Source: Acidobacteriota bacterium | Lineage (GTDB): Bacteria > Acidobacteriota > HRBIN11 | Direction of reading: 5' to 3' | NCBI GenBank assembly: GCA_025061865.1 | Contig: JANXAA010000137.1 | Coordinates: forward strand, 1-6,182 | DNA length: 6,182 nucleotides | Part shown: piece after piece, positions 3,913-6,182 of the stretch | Position numbering within the stretch: the stretch's first letter is position 1 | Layout of the letters: each line of letters begins with the position of its first letter | The notes under the pieces: generated by a model | Databases searched by the model: none | The model's input: only the letters and a program-made list of their open reading frames with translations | Told to the model about the DNA's origin: nothing | Translations under genes and position numbers: made by a program

Positions 3913-6182
3913 TTAGGTCAGTAAGGGGAGGGGTGGCAGGGGGCGTGGGGCGGCCCGGCCTGTGGAGACCGGGATCCACTGGGCCTGACGAACTCCGATC
4001 AGGGCGGCCTGGACCTTCTGTCGAGGAAATACTTTCTGGATGTAGGCCCGATAGACTTGGATTTGGGCCCGATACTGGCGGATCAGGACGGCCGGTCGGG
4101 ACTCCACGTCCGTCTTGTAGTCGCAGACCCACAGCGTCGTCCCTTGAGGCGAAACATCTTCTACGATCACGTCGATGCGACCCTCCCAGAAACGCCGGCC
4201 CCGGGTGTCGGCCGACTGGAGGAAGGGGATTTCCCGGGCTCGGATGCGGGGCTTCATGTAATGCCAGAGGGGACTGTGCAGAAACGCGCGTAAGAGGCGG
4301 AAGGATTCGTCCAAGATGGCTGGGACGTCGGTGCCCGGGATATCTCCTTCCACCAGGGCTCGCTGCAGTAGGAGGGGGGCCTCATAGGTCAAGAAGGTCT
4401 CGACCCAGGCGAGGTCGTCGCCCTGGAGGTCCAGAGGGACCCGAGCCAGGGCCTCATGGACCAGGGTCCCGACCCATCGCCCCTGCGGACTGCCGGCCTC
4501 GGGACCCACGGTCAGTGTCCACGAGACTGGAGCTACGAGGCGCCCTTCCTCGACCGAGACCGACGTGACGTCGGGCGCACGGTCGCGGTCGCTGGGTCGC
4601 CGCTGGATGGCTTCGGCTTGGTGGAAGCGTGTCCACCGGCGGCGAAGGTCTGTCCATACTCGGCCATAGGCTTCTATGAGCTCGCGACTCATAGCGGATG
4701 GCTCGTGGCCATAAGCCGCGAGACGTGAGCCCTGAGCCCTAGCTTCCAAGTCGGTCTGACGCCGGACCTGACGGACGTCGATGAAGTCGGCCGCCCGTAG
4801 GAGCTGAGCCAATCGACACGCTGGCGGGTCCCGACGACCCCGTTGGGGGGACATGCAGACGAGGACCAGGCTGTCCCGGGCCCGAGTGCAGGCCACGTAG
4901 AAGAGGCGCTTTTTCTCGGCCTCTTCCAGCTGATTCCGCCGGAGGTGGTGTAGGAGAAACGTCATGTTGTAGACCGTCTGCCCGGCGACGCCCCGCTGGA
5001 CGGCGATGCCCAGACGACCGTCCGGCGTGAGTGCCACCTGACAAGGGGCGCCGGTGTCTCGGCTCGACTCGGACTGGCCCAAGAAGTGGGCGTCGGCCAC
5101 GATGACGAGGTCAAACTCCAAGCCCTTTGCCTTGTGAATCGTCATCCATCGGCAGGCGTTTAGCTCTGGGTCCGCCAGGAGGCTTTCGCTCTCCTCGATG
5201 CCGGACCAGGCTGAGGTCTGCAAACGCTGGACCCACCGGTCGACGGTCGTGTCGCCTTGGGCGAACCATCGGTAGGCCAGCTCGACGAGTTTCCAGAGGT
5301 TCATGACCTTTTGGGGACCCATCGGATGGGAGACATACACAGCCGGGACCTGAAACTCCTGAAAGAGGGTCGTCAGGACGCGAGCCGGTGGGTCGTCCCG
5401 ATGGCGATTCCGGTGGTCCTGAAGCCGCCGGATGGCCGTTTCGGCCCGGTCCCATTCGTCGGCCAGTCGAGGGAACTGTTGCAGGAAGGCCCCTTGGGCC
5501 TGGGTCCATACGTTTAAGTCTGCCGCTTGTAGGATGGCCGGGGAACCTGAATCGGTCTCCGGGTCATGGATCCCATGCACAGGAGGCCACAAGACCCGAG
5601 GCTCATGAGCTATGAGCCCTTCCCCGCGTTCCCAACCGACTAAATGGAACAGGAAGTCATCGGACACACCGACGATGGGCGACCGGAGCCAGCCGATGAG
5701 GGCCGGTCGGTCGTAGGGATTGACCCACACCCGGAGCATGTTAAGGACGTCCAAGACCTCCGTCTTCTGGAAGAACTGGCGGTCGCCCTCGACGACGAAG
5801 GGGATACCCAGCTCGTGGAATTTCTGAGCCAGTCGGGCCAGCCGGTCGACGTGCGTCATACTCCGAAATAAGACGGCAACTCGCTCCCACGGGGGCTCCT
5901 CGACCAAGCGATCGGAGACCGAAAGCAAGGGACCGGGACCTCGGTCTTCGGCCCCTGGGGCCCGACCTGGCCTTCGGCCTTCCGCCCATCGGACGACGGC
6001 GTCGGCGATGGTCTGAGCCCACAGGTCGTCCCGGTCGTCCGAGGCTTCCTCTAAACAGTACAGAACCGGCCGTCCCGAGTCCGGTCGATGGGCCGAAGCT
6101 GGGTAGATCGGAATGTAAGGCGGTTGAACATAGCGGTCCGGGTGGACAACGGTTCGCTTCAAGAAGTCCGTGATAGATTCGG
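3913..6182 (-). CDS. addA: AddA/RecB-type UvrD-family helicase with C-terminal PD-(D/E)XK nuclease (5' end outside window)
   Basis: The frame is open to the window edge on the minus strand: residues ESITDF precede the TTG at 6162, so that TTG is not a real start and the N-terminal ATPase half (Walker A and motifs Ia-III) lies outside. Numbering from 6162, visible helicase parts are motif IV (WERVAVLFRS, 92-101), motif V (MTIHKAKGLEFDLVIVADA, 340-358) and motif VI (LFYVACTRARDSLVLV, 420-435). A RecB-family nuclease follows: VGTLVHEAL (564-572), REIPF with Glu644, GRIDVIVED with Asp664, CDYKTD with Asp681 and Lys683, and the QYRAQIQVY helix (696-704). All catalytic residues are present. Such enzymes unwind and resect DNA double-strand ends for RecA recombination, usually with AddB. 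I see no iron-sulfur cysteine set, which is expected in AddB rather than AddA. A RecB-like or stand-alone helicase-nuclease is the alternative. A PRPLPP-type proline-rich tail ends the protein. Confidence 0.88.
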   Translation of the reverse strand, partial: ESITDFLKRTVVHPDRYVQPPYIPIYPASAHRPDSGRPVLYCLEEASDDRDDLWAQTIADAVVRWAEGRRPGRAPGAEDRGPGPLLSVSDRLVEEPPWERVAVLFRSMTHVDRLARLAQKFHELGIPFVVEGDRQFFQKTEVLDVLNMLRVWVNPYDRPALIGWLRSPIVGVSDDFLFHLVGWERGEGLIAHEPRVLWPPVHGIHDPETDSGSPAILQAADLNVWTQAQGAFLQQFPRLADEWDRAETAIRRLQDHRNRHRDDPPARVLTTLFQEFQVPAVYVSHPMGPQKVMNLWKLVELAYRWFAQGDTTVDRWVQRLQTSAWSGIEESESLLADPELNACRWMTIHKAKGLEFDLVIVADAHFLGQSESSRDTGAPCQVALTPDGRLGIAVQRGVAGQTVYNMTFLLHHLRRNQLEEAEKKRLFYVACTRARDSLVLVCMSPQRGRRDPPACRLAQLLRAADFIDVRQVRRQTDLEARAQGSRLAAYGHEPSAMSRELIEAYGRVWTDLRRRWTRFHQAEAIQRRPSDRDRAPDVTSVSVEEGRLVAPVSWTLTVGPEAGSPQGRWVGTLVHEALARVPLDLQGDDLAWVETFLTYEAPLLLQRALVEGDIPGTDVPAILDESFRLLRAFLHSPLWHYMKPRIRAREIPFLQSADTRGRRFWEGRIDVIVEDVSPQGTTLWVCDYKTDVESRPAVLIRQYRAQIQVYRAYIQKVFPRQKVQAALIGVRQAQWIPVSTGRAAPRPLPPLPLLT

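Noticed and set aside
3840..4568. Long plus-strand open frame (242 codons) opposite the helicase-nuclease gene
   Set aside because: It is Arg/Pro/Gly-rich with no domain, signal or ribosome site, and lies antisense to a gene with intact catalytic motifs. It is a GC-rich shadow frame.
6160..6162. TTG 6162 as the start of the helicase-nuclease gene
   Set aside because: The frame continues upstream to the window edge with family-like residues (SITDF), and the conserved N-terminal ATPase motifs are absent, so the gene is simply cut by the window.

Overview
The window is GC-rich bacterial DNA (roughly two thirds G+C in the housekeeping genes by eye). Shine-Dalgarno sites, GTG/TTG start codons and two lipoprotein signal peptides all point to a bacterium. 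No lineage can be fixed from the sequence alone. The C-terminal tail of the E1-alpha fragment resembles, from memory, the Thermus-type branched-chain E1-alpha, and PKD/Ig-like lipoproteins are common in Acidobacteriota-like and other environmental Gram-negative genomes. These are hints only.

Layout. (1) Bases 1-510, + strand: the 3' end of a branched-chain 2-oxoacid dehydrogenase E1-alpha gene, cut by the window start. (2) Bases 511-690: a leader with a long imperfect inverted repeat ending in a T run, either a terminator or an attenuator. (3) Bases 691-1668, +: accA, carboxyltransferase alpha subunit of acetyl-CoA carboxylase. (4) Bases 1669-1950: a gene-free stretch with several short hairpins. 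(5) Bases 1951-2409, +: a small PKD-like lipoprotein whose real start is probably a GTG well inside the longest open frame. (6) Bases 2410-2565: a convergent intergenic region with a 12-bp hairpin that reads as a terminator for the minus-strand gene. (7) Bases 2566-3849, -: a lipoprotein with a DUF5666-like domain and two cysteine-patterned Ig-like repeats. (8) Bases 3913-6182, -: the C-terminal two thirds or so of a UvrD/AddA-type helicase-nuclease, whose 5' end lies beyond the window.

How the genes fit together. The E1-alpha and accA genes both feed acyl-CoA and fatty-acid metabolism: branched acyl-CoA from 2-oxoacids, and malonyl-CoA from acetyl-CoA. The inverted repeat between them argues against simple tight co-transcription. 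The two lipoproteins are cell-envelope proteins of unknown function on opposite strands and converge on a shared terminator region. The helicase-nuclease belongs to double-strand-break processing and shows no functional link to the lipoprotein downstream of it. That lipoprotein has lower G+C and its own candidate promoter.

I see no CRISPR array, tRNA, rRNA, insertion sequence or recognisable defence or biosynthetic system. The most interesting items are the accA leader structure, the regular cysteine quartet of the Ig-like lipoprotein, and the E1-alpha gene that is not followed by its E1-beta partner.
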